The translations under genes were made by a program, and so were the position numbers. The notes beneath the pieces were generated by a model. It saw only the letters and a list, made by a program, of their open reading frames with translations, was not told the origin of the DNA and searched no databases. From Armatimonadota bacterium (lineage in GTDB: Bacteria; Armatimonadota; Fimbriimonadia; Fimbriimonadales; Fimbriimonadaceae), in NCBI GenBank assembly GCA_020438215.1, contig JAGQUX010000016.1, positions 1 to 58,403 on the forward strand: a DNA stretch of 58,403 nucleotides, given 5' to 3'. Positions 16,965 through 25,577 of the stretch are shown piece after piece; the first letter of the stretch is position 1, and the number at the start of each line of letters is the position of its first letter.

Positions 16965-18160
16965 GCAGGGGCCTCCTCAGGTTCAAATTCGTGCGAGTCG
17001 ATTGCCTTCCTTACTGTAAACATCTGCCAGAGGGGTTTGACTAAATACCACGCGAGAATGAGATATGCCGGAGTCATCAGATTTGCGAAGCTCAGGATGA
17101 CAAGCAGTACGGCAACCCCAATATCTTGTAGCCCATAGCTCCAAATCAGTTTGCGGTTGATGGTCGCGGCGTTGAACATAATGTAGACCAGACGCACGCC
17201 AAAACTTCCCAAGCTGAGGACTAAGATGATCAGGCTGGCGAGCGTTGCTTTGAAGCCGATAGCGACACCAATCGCGATCAATGTCGTGACACCCTGGACG
17301 GCAAAGAACGCGGTCATGTAGCGACTGATATTGGAGAAGTCGCGCTTTTCTTTCCAAGCGGCGAGCTTTTTGCCAATGAATGTATCCACGATGACAAATC
17401 GGATGGAATCGTAAATGCGGATGGCGATGGAGACTTTGGAGAGTTCGCCCTCTGCCACGGCTAGGGAGTTCATCCGTAGGGCTCCCTGGAAAATCAACGC
17501 TCCAAGTGCACTCACCGAGTGGGTGAGCATGAGCTTGCGACCATCAGTTCCCGCTTGTGGGTTGATGACCATATCTGGTTCATCCACTTTGATCATAAGA
17601 AGCAAGGGGATTTGGATGAGCGGCAAACTAAAGTAGAGAGTTGCCATTGGGATGACCAGATCGCTCGGCTTCAAGAATCCGATGATGAGAATTCCTGGGA
17701 TGAGGAACAGATTGTTGAGGACATTGATCAGGTGCGCGGCCCAGAATTTTCCTGAGCGTTGCCGTGCCGTGATGAGCAAGATCACGCTCATATTCAGCCA
17801 ACCAGAGACGGTCGCACCGATTAGGAGTAGGTGTGACTGTGGCTGCAAGGTGATTTCCATCCAGATGGCGGAAAGCGCGGCAAACCCAAGACCGATTGGG
17901 AGGATGATCTTGGCAACTTGCTTTAGCGTGACCCCGTGAAGCATGTTGATTGCCCCCAGGCGAACAGCTTCATTAAAGAGCGAGATGACATAGATCACGC
18001 TCAGATACACCTGAAGTTGGTCATTGATGTTCGTGAACCCCAGGAGCTTGACGATCAGAAACTCGCGAAAAAGCCCGAGTAAGACGCCGACTCCCGCTAC
18101 CACCAACGCCCAGAACTGACCGGACTTAAGTAAGCGGCCAATCAGGGGAGGGGAGGACAT
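16961..18160 (-). CDS. Wzx/MurJ-type polysaccharide flippase
   Basis: 399 aa, about 10-12 transmembrane helices, with a MATE/MVF-like N-terminus (SGQFWALVVAGVGVLLGLFREFLIVKLLG). It would flip the undecaprenyl-linked repeat unit to the periplasmic face for Wzy. It is short relative to MurJ (about 500 aa). Position between Wzz and the epimerase/Wzy genes supports Wzx. 12 nt separates it from the Wzz gene; it overlaps the epimerase gene by 4 nt. Confidence 0.8.
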   Translation of the reverse strand: MSSPPLIGRLLKSGQFWALVVAGVGVLLGLFREFLIVKLLGFTNINDQLQVYLSVIYVISLFNEAVRLGAINMLHGVTLKQVAKIILPIGLGFAALSAIWMEITLQPQSHLLLIGATVSGWLNMSVILLITARQRSGKFWAAHLINVLNNLFLIPGILIIGFLKPSDLVIPMATLYFSLPLIQIPLLLMIKVDEPDMVINPQAGTDGRKLMLTHSVSALGALIFQGALRMNSLAVAEGELSKVSIAIRIYDSIRFVIVDTFIGKKLAAWKEKRDFSNISRYMTAFFAVQGVTTLIAIGVAIGFKATLASLIILVLSLGSFGVRLVYIMFNAATINRKLIWSYGLQDIGVAVLLVILSFANLMTPAYLILAWYLVKPLWQMFTVRKAIDSHEFEPEEAPA

Positions 18161-18172
18161 GCGGTTGAAGGT

Positions 18173-19468
18173 TTACGATTTGGGCTTGAGCACCAACGCC
18201 GTACAGAGTCCAACAAACAGGCTAATAAAGAATCCAAGTCCTGCTGTTAGGGCGAAACGCTTGTTGACTGGCTTGTCGGCAAGTTGCGGTTCATCCAGGA
18301 TTTCCCACCGATTCGGGTCTGTGGTTTGCTCCATCAATGCTTGCTCATAGCGAAGAGTCAGGTCGAGCAAGATGCCTTCCTTGACTTTGAGTTCTCGTTT
18401 GAGCCTCTCGTACTCTGTAGCTTCTTCAGGGGCAGCCTCGACTTGAATTTCGAGCTCACGGATTTGATCGCGGACAACCTTTTCGGCAATGTCAAGATCT
18501 TTCAGATCAGAAACTAGTCCTTGTTCAATTGCGGATGAGTATCGGCCCGCTTCCTTCCGTATTTGTTCGCGAGTAGAGTTCACCTTAGATTGCAAGTCTT
18601 TCACGATTGGATTCTCGTCGGTGTATTGCGCTTTTGCAGCGAGTAGGGCTCGCTCTTGGCTACGCAGTTCTTCGTAAATGGATTGCAATTGCGGGATGTC
18701 GGTCGGGGTTTGCCCTTGTTCGTTTCGCAACGAACTCACGGCAGAATTCTTTGTCGATTGCGCGGTGTTGATGCGTCCCAGTTCAATCCTGAGATTCTTG
18801 AGTTGCTCTTTTTGCGTGAACAGGTTGACGCCGCCCTTTTCCTCGTCACCAAGGCCGGTGGGGACGGACTTAGATTTGCGGGCAAAGGTTTGAAATCGTA
18901 TCTCGAGATCGCGGACTTGCTCTTCGGTTTCCTCGAGCTTGACTTGGAGTCGCTCCGCATCCTGTTCCTTTGTCGGGAGACTCAATTCGCTGTTGAATTC
19001 GGACAGGGCTTCTAGTGAATAGTTGCACAAATCAAGTGCGCGGTCAGAGTTCTTATCTTTGAATTTGATGACGATGAGATTCGCTTTTCCATCCGCCAAA
19101 ACAGCGCGAGCTTTGCGAAGATCTTTCTTCTCGACGTTCGTTTTTTCGTTGAGGCGAGTGATCATCCGCTCGCTATCCAGGATTGCGGAGAACATGTTGA
19201 GCGAAGCTCCGCTGGAATCGGCACCGGATGGGAGCACGCCGAGAGATGCCGCCAGCCCGAGGGCAGCACTCCCCGATTCACCGCCCGCCGGCATGATGAT
19301 CGTGGTTTTAGCCTCATAAACGGGAGGGAGAACAGCGGTGACCCCAACCGCCAGAATCGGGCCGAGAGTGGCGAATGCGAGAAGAAGCTTTTTGTGCCCT
19401 TTCAGGCGACCAACGATGAAATCAAGATCAGGATCGTTGCTTCCGTTTTGCCGTGTTTCCTCAGTCAT
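18173..19468 (-). CDS. Wzz/GumC-type chain-length determinant (polysaccharide co-polymerase)
   Basis: 431 aa. Two membrane helices (about 29-52 and 402-425) bracket a long periplasmic coiled-coil region (residues about 165-375, rich in E, L, K heptads). The Wzz motif PPVYEAKTTIIMP follows the first helix. The C-terminal side has the expected Pro-rich boundary (LDEPQLADKPVNKR). No cytoplasmic tyrosine-kinase domain is fused, unlike Wzc. It regulates polymer length together with Wzy and Wza. Its start codon shares one nucleotide with the Wza stop codon. Confidence 0.9.
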   Translation of the reverse strand: MTEETRQNGSNDPDLDFIVGRLKGHKKLLLAFATLGPILAVGVTAVLPPVYEAKTTIIMPAGGESGSAALGLAASLGVLPSGADSSGASLNMFSAILDSERMITRLNEKTNVEKKDLRKARAVLADGKANLIVIKFKDKNSDRALDLCNYSLEALSEFNSELSLPTKEQDAERLQVKLEETEEQVRDLEIRFQTFARKSKSVPTGLGDEEKGGVNLFTQKEQLKNLRIELGRINTAQSTKNSAVSSLRNEQGQTPTDIPQLQSIYEELRSQERALLAAKAQYTDENPIVKDLQSKVNSTREQIRKEAGRYSSAIEQGLVSDLKDLDIAEKVVRDQIRELEIQVEAAPEEATEYERLKRELKVKEGILLDLTLRYEQALMEQTTDPNRWEILDEPQLADKPVNKRFALTAGLGFFISLFVGLCTALVLKPKS

Positions 19469-20856
19469 TAGCGGAAGACGCTCCCGATGAGTGCGGCGGT
19501 GGGGAGAAGTTGCAAGAATGTGTTGGCAGTGATCCCTCGTGATGGACTGAACATGACGAAGTCGCCTGGTTGAAGCGTTGGGTTTGCCTCAAGCTTTCCA
19601 TCTTTCAAGAACTCGTCTAAGTTATAGGTTTTCACTTCAAACTTACCTTCTTCGTTGGCTCTTGCGAGCATCACCCGACGAAATGTTCCTTTCTCGGTGA
19701 GCCCACCAGATTTCGAGACGAGATCGGCAAGGGTGAGTGATTCACCGTCCTTGATGAGATACTTCCCAGGTCGTGCGATTTCGCCAAGGGAGATGACGGT
19801 CTGTACATTCTCTTGAATAACGATGAAATCACCGTTCCTCACTGGAAATGGCTCGGCAGGTTCTCCTTGCTTGATGTTGCTGAGATCAACTCTAAAAACC
19901 TCTTGGTTTCGGAGAACGAGAACATCGCGCAAAGTCCCTGTCTCATCGGCACCTCCACCGTTGCCAATGACCGAGAGTAGAGGTGTTCCTTCCAGAACCG
20001 TTTGCTGCCCCGGAACGTTGACATGACCCGTGATCGTGAGCTTGGCTAAGTTCGGTTTGAAAACGGAAAGTGTATCGCCGCTTTGCACCTCAAACGCTTC
20101 AAGGGCGGGGATGTCCTCAGGTGAAAAGTCGTAGTTCTTACCGCCGCGAGTGACGCGAATTTTTGATTGGGCGCGGAACTCTGGGTCAGAGACGACAACG
20201 CCTTCAGGAGGATCAAAGAGAGCTCCGCCTCCATGAGCAATGGCTTGAGCAAGGTTGGAACCAACTGGCAGCATGTATTCACCTGGCTTCATAAAAGAGT
20301 TCAATATCCAAACTCTCACTTGATCGGCGCTAATAATCGAAACGACGTCATCGGGTTTGAGCTGAGGGTTGAAAGTAAGTTCTTTTCCACTCAGAAGTCG
20401 ATCAAGGCGGATTGAGCCTAGTTCTTCGCCATCACGAAATACTCTTGCGACGAGTTGATCGAGCTGAACATTGACTTCAGCCACATAAGCGACGGAGCGC
20501 AAATCCAGATTGTCTGTCCACTCAATTCTGGAGTTCGGGGCTTTGCTTCCAACCAAGTAAACATAGCCAGGTCGCCGCAAAACGATGGTGACAAAGACAA
20601 CCGGATCCTTGATGTACTTCTTGGCCCGATCACGAATCAGATTGGCCGCTTGCTCTACGGTTTTGCCAGAAATGACAACCCGACCATAAGGGGTTCCAGA
20701 GATGGAGCCATCTGGCAAAACGGTGAAGGTGTTCGGGTCGCCTTGTCCATAGATATCTACCCGAACGGTATCTCCGGGCTGGATCGTCACAGGATTAGTC
20801 GCGGGCTGAGCTTGGAATCCGGCGACGAGAACCATGAGCGCCAGGGCACTGGGCAT
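19468..20856 (-). CDS. Wza-type polysaccharide export protein (SLBB domains)
   Basis: Outer-membrane/periplasmic exporter. From ATG 20856 it has 462 aa with a signal peptide (MPSALALMVLVAGFQAQPA); no lipobox Cys is seen. Next comes the Poly_export domain (TIQPGDTVRVDIYGQ...ISGTPYGRVVISGKTVEQAANLIRD), then at least three SLBB-like repeats (VRVWILNSFMKPGEYMLP, LTITGHVNVPGQQTVLEG, VISLGEIARPGKYLIKDG) and a hydrophobic C-terminus. A TTG at 20910 would extend it by 18 residues. That start lies inside a palindromic site, so 20856 is preferred. It heads the minus-strand capsule operon. Confidence 0.88.
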   Translation of the reverse strand: MPSALALMVLVAGFQAQPATNPVTIQPGDTVRVDIYGQGDPNTFTVLPDGSISGTPYGRVVISGKTVEQAANLIRDRAKKYIKDPVVFVTIVLRRPGYVYLVGSKAPNSRIEWTDNLDLRSVAYVAEVNVQLDQLVARVFRDGEELGSIRLDRLLSGKELTFNPQLKPDDVVSIISADQVRVWILNSFMKPGEYMLPVGSNLAQAIAHGGGALFDPPEGVVVSDPEFRAQSKIRVTRGGKNYDFSPEDIPALEAFEVQSGDTLSVFKPNLAKLTITGHVNVPGQQTVLEGTPLLSVIGNGGGADETGTLRDVLVLRNQEVFRVDLSNIKQGEPAEPFPVRNGDFIVIQENVQTVISLGEIARPGKYLIKDGESLTLADLVSKSGGLTEKGTFRRVMLARANEEGKFEVKTYNLDEFLKDGKLEANPTLQPGDFVMFSPSRGITANTFLQLLPTAALIGSVFR

Positions 20857-20902
20857 GCCAGCAATTCTACCGCTAGGAACATTGCGGGGGAGGGCAGAGT
20901 CA

Positions 20903-20918
20903 AAGTTCAATTGAACCT
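20903..20918. promoter_or_regulatory. Palindromic site GTTCAATTGAAC between wza and the 4,6-dehydratase gene
   Basis: AAGTTCAATTGAACCT contains a perfect 12-bp palindrome (20905-20916). The same 16 bp occurs in opposite orientation at 34990-35005 between the fur and 35066 genes. Both lie between divergent genes, as expected for an operator. No regulator can be named. Confidence 0.4.
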
Positions 20919-20984
20919 GGTATTCTCACGGGGGCGATTTGAGATTGGCGCAGGGTGGTGTGTCATCTATTGGAAGAGGAAGAA

Positions 20985-22907
20985 ATGAGCGCTCAAAAAT
21001 CGAAGAATTCTGATTCGCAAGCACTGCGAAAACCTGCGGCACTTTGGAAGATTGTTATTCGCCGCATTGTCTTTGATATCCTCTTAGCGAATCTTGCTCT
21101 CGCCGTTTCTTGGGCTCTGATTTGGAATTACCCGGGCGAGAACTCTGTTTTCGAAGCCCTGCTTTATGGGCATCTGCCGATCACCATTGTTGCGGGATTA
21201 CTACTTGTTGCGCGGAGGGTTTACCGAGTTTCAGCGCGATACGTTGGCCTCGTTGACTTTGTCAACGTGTCGGTTGTTTCGCTTGGCGCAGCGGTTGTGT
21301 TAGCAATGACCCTGCGATTCTGGGATCAAGTGCCTTCGGAGAAAGGGCTGATCGCGGTCTCGGTGACGTTTCTCTTACTCTTCACTTTCTTCTGGGGATT
21401 CAGCCGATTTTTCTGGAAACTCCGCCAGTTTCCGACCATGTGGGCCGCCGTTACTGGAATGCCTCGCGGTGAACGGCGTGTCCTGATCATTGGGGCGGGC
21501 GATGCCGGGAATGTTGTGGCACAGGAGCTTCAACACGAAGGGAAACGAAAACTGGCCCTCGCAGGGTTTGTTGATGACGACCCGGCGAAGCAGGGTCAAA
21601 CCATCCATGGAGTGCCGGTTGTAGGGACAGTGGCTGATCTGCCTGCATTGGTTGGGCGGCTCAGTATCTCGGAAATCATGATTGCGGTACCGAGTGCATC
21701 TGGTGAGCAGATGCGGCACATCTTCGATACCGCAAGCCATACGGGCGTTGCGCTTCGAACTTTGCCGTCTTTCGCTGATCTGCACAGGGAGTCCGGTCGC
21801 TACCTGGGCCAGATGCGCGATTTCCAAGTGGAAGATCTCCTCCGCCGAGAACGCCGAGATTCCGAAATTGAGCTTGAAAAGGGGTACTTGGATGGCGAAA
21901 CAGTTCTGATCACGGGCGGCGGCGGCTCGATTGGATCAGAATTAGCGCGGCAAGTGGTTAAGCAGCATCCTGCTTCACTCATTCTCATTGGCAAAGGCGA
22001 AAACAGCATCTTCGAGATCGAACAAGAACTCAAGCACGCTGGGCACAACATGGTGCAAGCAGTGGTTTGTGATGTTCGCAATCGAGATTCGCTCGAAAGA
22101 GTGTTTGCGAAGTACAAACCAACGATCGTTTTTCATGCGGCGGCGCATAAACACGTTCCTCTCATGGAACTCACGCCGATTGAGGCGGTCCGGAATAACG
22201 TTTACGGCACGATGCGGGTTTGCGAGACTGCACTTCGACACGCAGTCAAGAAATTCATCCTTGTTTCTACTGATAAAGCGGTGAACCCCAAGAACGTGAT
22301 GGGTGCATCCAAGCGGGTGGCCGAGATGATTGTGACGGCAATGGCTGACCGATCAGACACCAGCTTCTCTGCGGTTCGATTTGGGAACGTTCTCGGTTCT
22401 CGCGGGAGCTTAGTTCCGATCCTGCAAAAGCAGATCAAGGTCGGAGGTCCTATCACGATCACCCACCCAGAAATGACACGGTTCTTTATGACGATTCCCG
22501 AAGCGGCTCAACTCATCGTTCAAGCAGGGGCAATGGGAAGTCATGGTGAAATTTTCATCCTGGATATGGGCGAAGCGGTGAAAATTGTCGATCTTGCGTG
22601 TGATATGATACGGATGCACGGATTAGTCCCTGGCGAGGACATCGAAATCAAATTCACTGGTATCCGGCCCGGTGAAAAGCTCCACGAGGAACTTTCTTAC
22701 GAAGCGGAAGACCTCTCCCCAAGTGAGCACGCGAAGATCAATAAAGTCACGAGCGATCGTCCAGTGGCGTGGGCGACTCTCAAAGACCGACTAGAAGCAT
22801 TAAAAGCCCTGTGTGACGAGGGCGACGTCGAGGCGACTCGCGCCTTCCTGATGGACTTGGCGTGGGCTAAGAATCTGCCACCCGTTCCGTTGGCAGAAAA
22901 GGAATAA
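20985..22907 (+). CDS. Membrane-bound UDP-GlcNAc 4,6-dehydratase, WbpM/CapD-like
   Basis: 640 aa from ATG 20985 (AGAGGA at 20975-20980). Four membrane helices occupy residues about 25-150. A nucleotide-binding Rossmann domain follows (VLIIGAGDAGNVVAQEL, near 170), then the SDR domain with ITGGGGSIGSELARQV (near 310) and the active-site region STDKAVNPKNVMGASKR. Met in place of the usual Tyr before K is characteristic of the WbpM/PglF branch. These enzymes make UDP-4-keto-6-deoxy-GlcNAc, precursor of QuiNAc/FucNAc sugars. Divergent from wza; 18 nt before the ABC transporter gene. Confidence 0.92.
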   Translation: MSAQKSKNSDSQALRKPAALWKIVIRRIVFDILLANLALAVSWALIWNYPGENSVFEALLYGHLPITIVAGLLLVARRVYRVSARYVGLVDFVNVSVVSLGAAVVLAMTLRFWDQVPSEKGLIAVSVTFLLLFTFFWGFSRFFWKLRQFPTMWAAVTGMPRGERRVLIIGAGDAGNVVAQELQHEGKRKLALAGFVDDDPAKQGQTIHGVPVVGTVADLPALVGRLSISEIMIAVPSASGEQMRHIFDTASHTGVALRTLPSFADLHRESGRYLGQMRDFQVEDLLRRERRDSEIELEKGYLDGETVLITGGGGSIGSELARQVVKQHPASLILIGKGENSIFEIEQELKHAGHNMVQAVVCDVRNRDSLERVFAKYKPTIVFHAAAHKHVPLMELTPIEAVRNNVYGTMRVCETALRHAVKKFILVSTDKAVNPKNVMGASKRVAEMIVTAMADRSDTSFSAVRFGNVLGSRGSLVPILQKQIKVGGPITITHPEMTRFFMTIPEAAQLIVQAGAMGSHGEIFILDMGEAVKIVDLACDMIRMHGLVPGEDIEIKFTGIRPGEKLHEELSYEAEDLSPSEHAKINKVTSDRPVAWATLKDRLEALKALCDEGDVEATRAFLMDLAWAKNLPPVPLAEKE

Positions 22908-22925
22908 GAACGGTAATTCATTTTT

Positions 22926-25100
22926 ATGTCTCAAATTGAGGCACAAGCGGAGCCTGACTCGGCTTCCGTTTTGGCCTGTTTAGAAGCTGACCTCACAGAG
23001 GAGGGTCGATATGGACACCGAAAGGTGGAACTCACAGAGCAAGACGTCCGCGTCTTTGATTCTGCGGGCACCGTATTGCTCACTCTCCCCCTGACTGATA
23101 TTGCAGATGCTCGCAACGAACCACTCGTGAGTGGCGGGCGACTGATTGTTGATACAAAGTCTGGCGAAGAAATTACGGTTTGTAGTTATTCGTTGCGGCA
23201 CTCGACCGAGTTCAGTGACATGGCTCGGGCGATTGAACATTTGGCGAAGGAAGGTGAGTTCCTTGGTCAACCTCCGCGAGCAAAAATCCGGTGCGAAAAG
23301 TGTAACGAGCTTTTGCCGGAAAAAGATGGTGTCTGCCCACGATGTCTGAATCGGGGACGCACGATGCTGCGCATCGGGAAGTTCCTGAAGCCGTACAAGA
23401 AGCAAGCGATCTTGTTGGCACTCGGGTCATCGTTTGCGACGCTGATAAATATGATTCCCCCGGCAATCCAAGGGCGGATCTTGGACAACTTCAACCTTGG
23501 GGATAAGAACACTCAGTTCCTGTTCACGATGGTGGGAGCATGGGCGTTCACTCTGGCGATTGCGGCGGTGATGCAGATTGTCAATGGTCGCATGAACACG
23601 TATTTGGGTTCGCATATCGCGAGCGATCTCCGTAAGGAAACCTATGCGGCGATCGAGAGATTGCACCTTGCGTACTTCGACCGTAAACCGGTCGGGGCCA
23701 TTGCCAGCCGTGTGACTCAGGATACGGATCGCGTTTGGTTCTTCCTGGTGGATGGCGTTCCCTTCTTCCTGGTTCACGGGTTGATGCTGATCGCGGTCAC
23801 GGTGATTCTCTTCAAGATCAACTGGCTCCTCGCATTAGCAATCTTGACGCCGATCCCGCTGGTTGCCCTCATCAGTATGTGGGCGTGGAAGCCGATCTCG
23901 AATCTGTTCTTCCGGGTGAGCCAGAAGATGGCGCGAGTTCATATGCATCTCAACGAAAGTTTGATGGGCATTCGTGTTGTCAAGGCGTTCGCGAAGGAAG
24001 ACGACGAGTACAACAAGTTCCAAATCCGAAGCGAAGAACTGCGCCAAGCGCATACCCGCGCGGATCGCACTTGGTACACCGCTTACGGGATGATGACTTT
24101 CTGTGTCGCGATGGGGACGGCGGTTCACTGGACGGTTGGCGGTTGGATGCTCTACACGGGCAAGCTGACATTCGGCAACTTCTATATCATCCATGCCTAT
24201 TTGGGGATGGTTTATGGACCGCTCCAATGGTTTGCTCAGGTGAACAACTGGTTCAGCCGCGCGATGGCGGGGGCCGAGCGCATCTTCGAAATCCTCGATA
24301 TGACTCCTGAGCCACAAGCGGGCTCAGGCAAGGTGATTGAAGTCAAAGGCGATGTCTCGTTTGATGGCGTGCGGTTCGGTTACGACAAATCGAACCCGGT
24401 AATCAATGGAGTGAGCTTTGATGTGAAAGCCGGTGAGATGATCGGTCTGGTTGGGCACTCGGGAGCAGGGAAATCAACCACGATCAACCTGGTCAGCCGG
24501 TTTTATGAGCCTGATCTGGGGCGCATTTTGATTGATGGCATTGACTACCGCGATCTCGATCTTCATTCGTACCGTCAGCAGATCGGGATTGTTCTCCAAG
24601 ATCCGTTCCTTTTCCACGGAACGATTGCCGAAAACATCTCTTACGGGAAACCCGGTGCAACGATGGAAGAGATCATGGTCGCTGCTAAAGCTGCCAACGC
24701 TCACAATTTCATCGTAGCTAAAGTGGATGGCTACGACACGGTGGTTGGCGAACGTGGTGCTCGTTTGAGTGGTGGCGAAAAGCAACGCATCTCGATTGCG
24801 CGCGCAATTCTTCATAACCCAAGAATCCTCATCCTTGATGAAGCGACATCAAGCGTGGATGTCGAGACAGAAAAAGAAATCCAGGAGGCAATTCAAAGGC
24901 TGGTCAGCGGGCGAACAACGTTTGCGATTGCTCACCGGCTCTCGACTTTGCGGAAGGCTGATCGCTTGATCGTGATGGAGCGCGGGAAGATTGTCGAACA
25001 GGGAACGCACGAAGAACTGATGAATCAGAAAGGTGTGTTCCACGACCTTGTTCAAACGCAAAGCGCGGTGAACGAAATCATTGGGATAGGTTCGAAGTGA
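22926..25100 (+). CDS. ABC exporter with N-terminal extension and zinc ribbon (cyanophycin-associated type)
   Basis: 724 aa, fused permease-ATPase. Residues 1-115 form an unusual soluble extension (PH-like pattern). A zinc ribbon follows with C123-x2-C126 and C137-x2-C140. Six membrane helices span about 155-440. The ATPase has VGHSGAGKST (Walker A), the LSGGEKQRIS signature and ILILDEATSSVD (Walker B). This architecture plus the next gene (DUF1854) matches the pair usually annotated as cyanophycin metabolism-associated transporter and DUF1854 protein. The substrate is not established. The stop overlaps the next start as GTGA. Confidence 0.9.
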   Translation: MSQIEAQAEPDSASVLACLEADLTEEGRYGHRKVELTEQDVRVFDSAGTVLLTLPLTDIADARNEPLVSGGRLIVDTKSGEEITVCSYSLRHSTEFSDMARAIEHLAKEGEFLGQPPRAKIRCEKCNELLPEKDGVCPRCLNRGRTMLRIGKFLKPYKKQAILLALGSSFATLINMIPPAIQGRILDNFNLGDKNTQFLFTMVGAWAFTLAIAAVMQIVNGRMNTYLGSHIASDLRKETYAAIERLHLAYFDRKPVGAIASRVTQDTDRVWFFLVDGVPFFLVHGLMLIAVTVILFKINWLLALAILTPIPLVALISMWAWKPISNLFFRVSQKMARVHMHLNESLMGIRVVKAFAKEDDEYNKFQIRSEELRQAHTRADRTWYTAYGMMTFCVAMGTAVHWTVGGWMLYTGKLTFGNFYIIHAYLGMVYGPLQWFAQVNNWFSRAMAGAERIFEILDMTPEPQAGSGKVIEVKGDVSFDGVRFGYDKSNPVINGVSFDVKAGEMIGLVGHSGAGKSTTINLVSRFYEPDLGRILIDGIDYRDLDLHSYRQQIGIVLQDPFLFHGTIAENISYGKPGATMEEIMVAAKAANAHNFIVAKVDGYDTVVGERGARLSGGEKQRISIARAILHNPRILILDEATSSVDVETEKEIQEAIQRLVSGRTTFAIAHRLSTLRKADRLIVMERGKIVEQGTHEELMNQKGVFHDLVQTQSAVNEIIGIGSK

Positions 25101-25567
25101 TAACAGATATTGAAGTGTTTTATCAGCCGGAAGGGCGTTTGCGTATGACGATGGGCGACCGGAGTTATGTCGAAGTCAAGCCGGCGTGGGCGGCACCGCT
25201 CAGTCAAACCGGGAAGTATCTGGTGCTTCTGGATGGGAAGGATCGGGAAATCATCTTGATCACCGATCCGACCAAGGAGCTGAAACCGGAAACTTGGAGC
25301 TTGCTTCAAAATGAACTTCAGCGGCGATATCTCTCGGTGAAGATCGACAAGATTCTGAATACAAAGACGATCTTCGGTTCAACCTACTGGACGGTGATGA
25401 CTGAACGGGGTGAGCGCGACTTTGTCACTCAATCGCTTCAGGAGAATGCACAATGGCTCGGGCCAGAGCATCTTCTGGTGATAGATGTTGACGGAAATCG
25501 CTTTGAGCTCCCCGATATCAATGCTTTGGATGAAGAAAGTAAGAATCATCTGTTCATGACCGTGTAA
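25097..25567 (+). CDS. DUF1854 protein, partner of the ABC exporter
   Basis: 156 aa, soluble. The segments LTMGDRSYVEVKPAWAAPLSQ-like near 15-35, then LLQNELQRRYLSVKIDKI, FGSTYWTVMTERGERDF and LLVIDVDGNRFELPDINALDEESK, match the DUF1854 family as I know it. These proteins are encoded beside ABC transporters carrying the same N-terminal extension. GTG start overlapping the transporter stop means tight coupling, so it is probably a subunit or regulator. No cyanophycin synthetase is in the window. Confidence 0.8.
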   Translation: MITDIEVFYQPEGRLRMTMGDRSYVEVKPAWAAPLSQTGKYLVLLDGKDREIILITDPTKELKPETWSLLQNELQRRYLSVKIDKILNTKTIFGSTYWTVMTERGERDFVTQSLQENAQWLGPEHLLVIDVDGNRFELPDINALDEESKNHLFMTV

Positions 25568-25577
25568 AGTTTCGGTC

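Noticed and set aside
10668-20932. 13-bp match ATTCTCACGGGGG upstream of asnB (minus strand) and near 20922-20934
   Set aside because: Dozens of 13-bp matches are expected by chance in 58 kb and the spacing to the genes differs; not reported as a motif.
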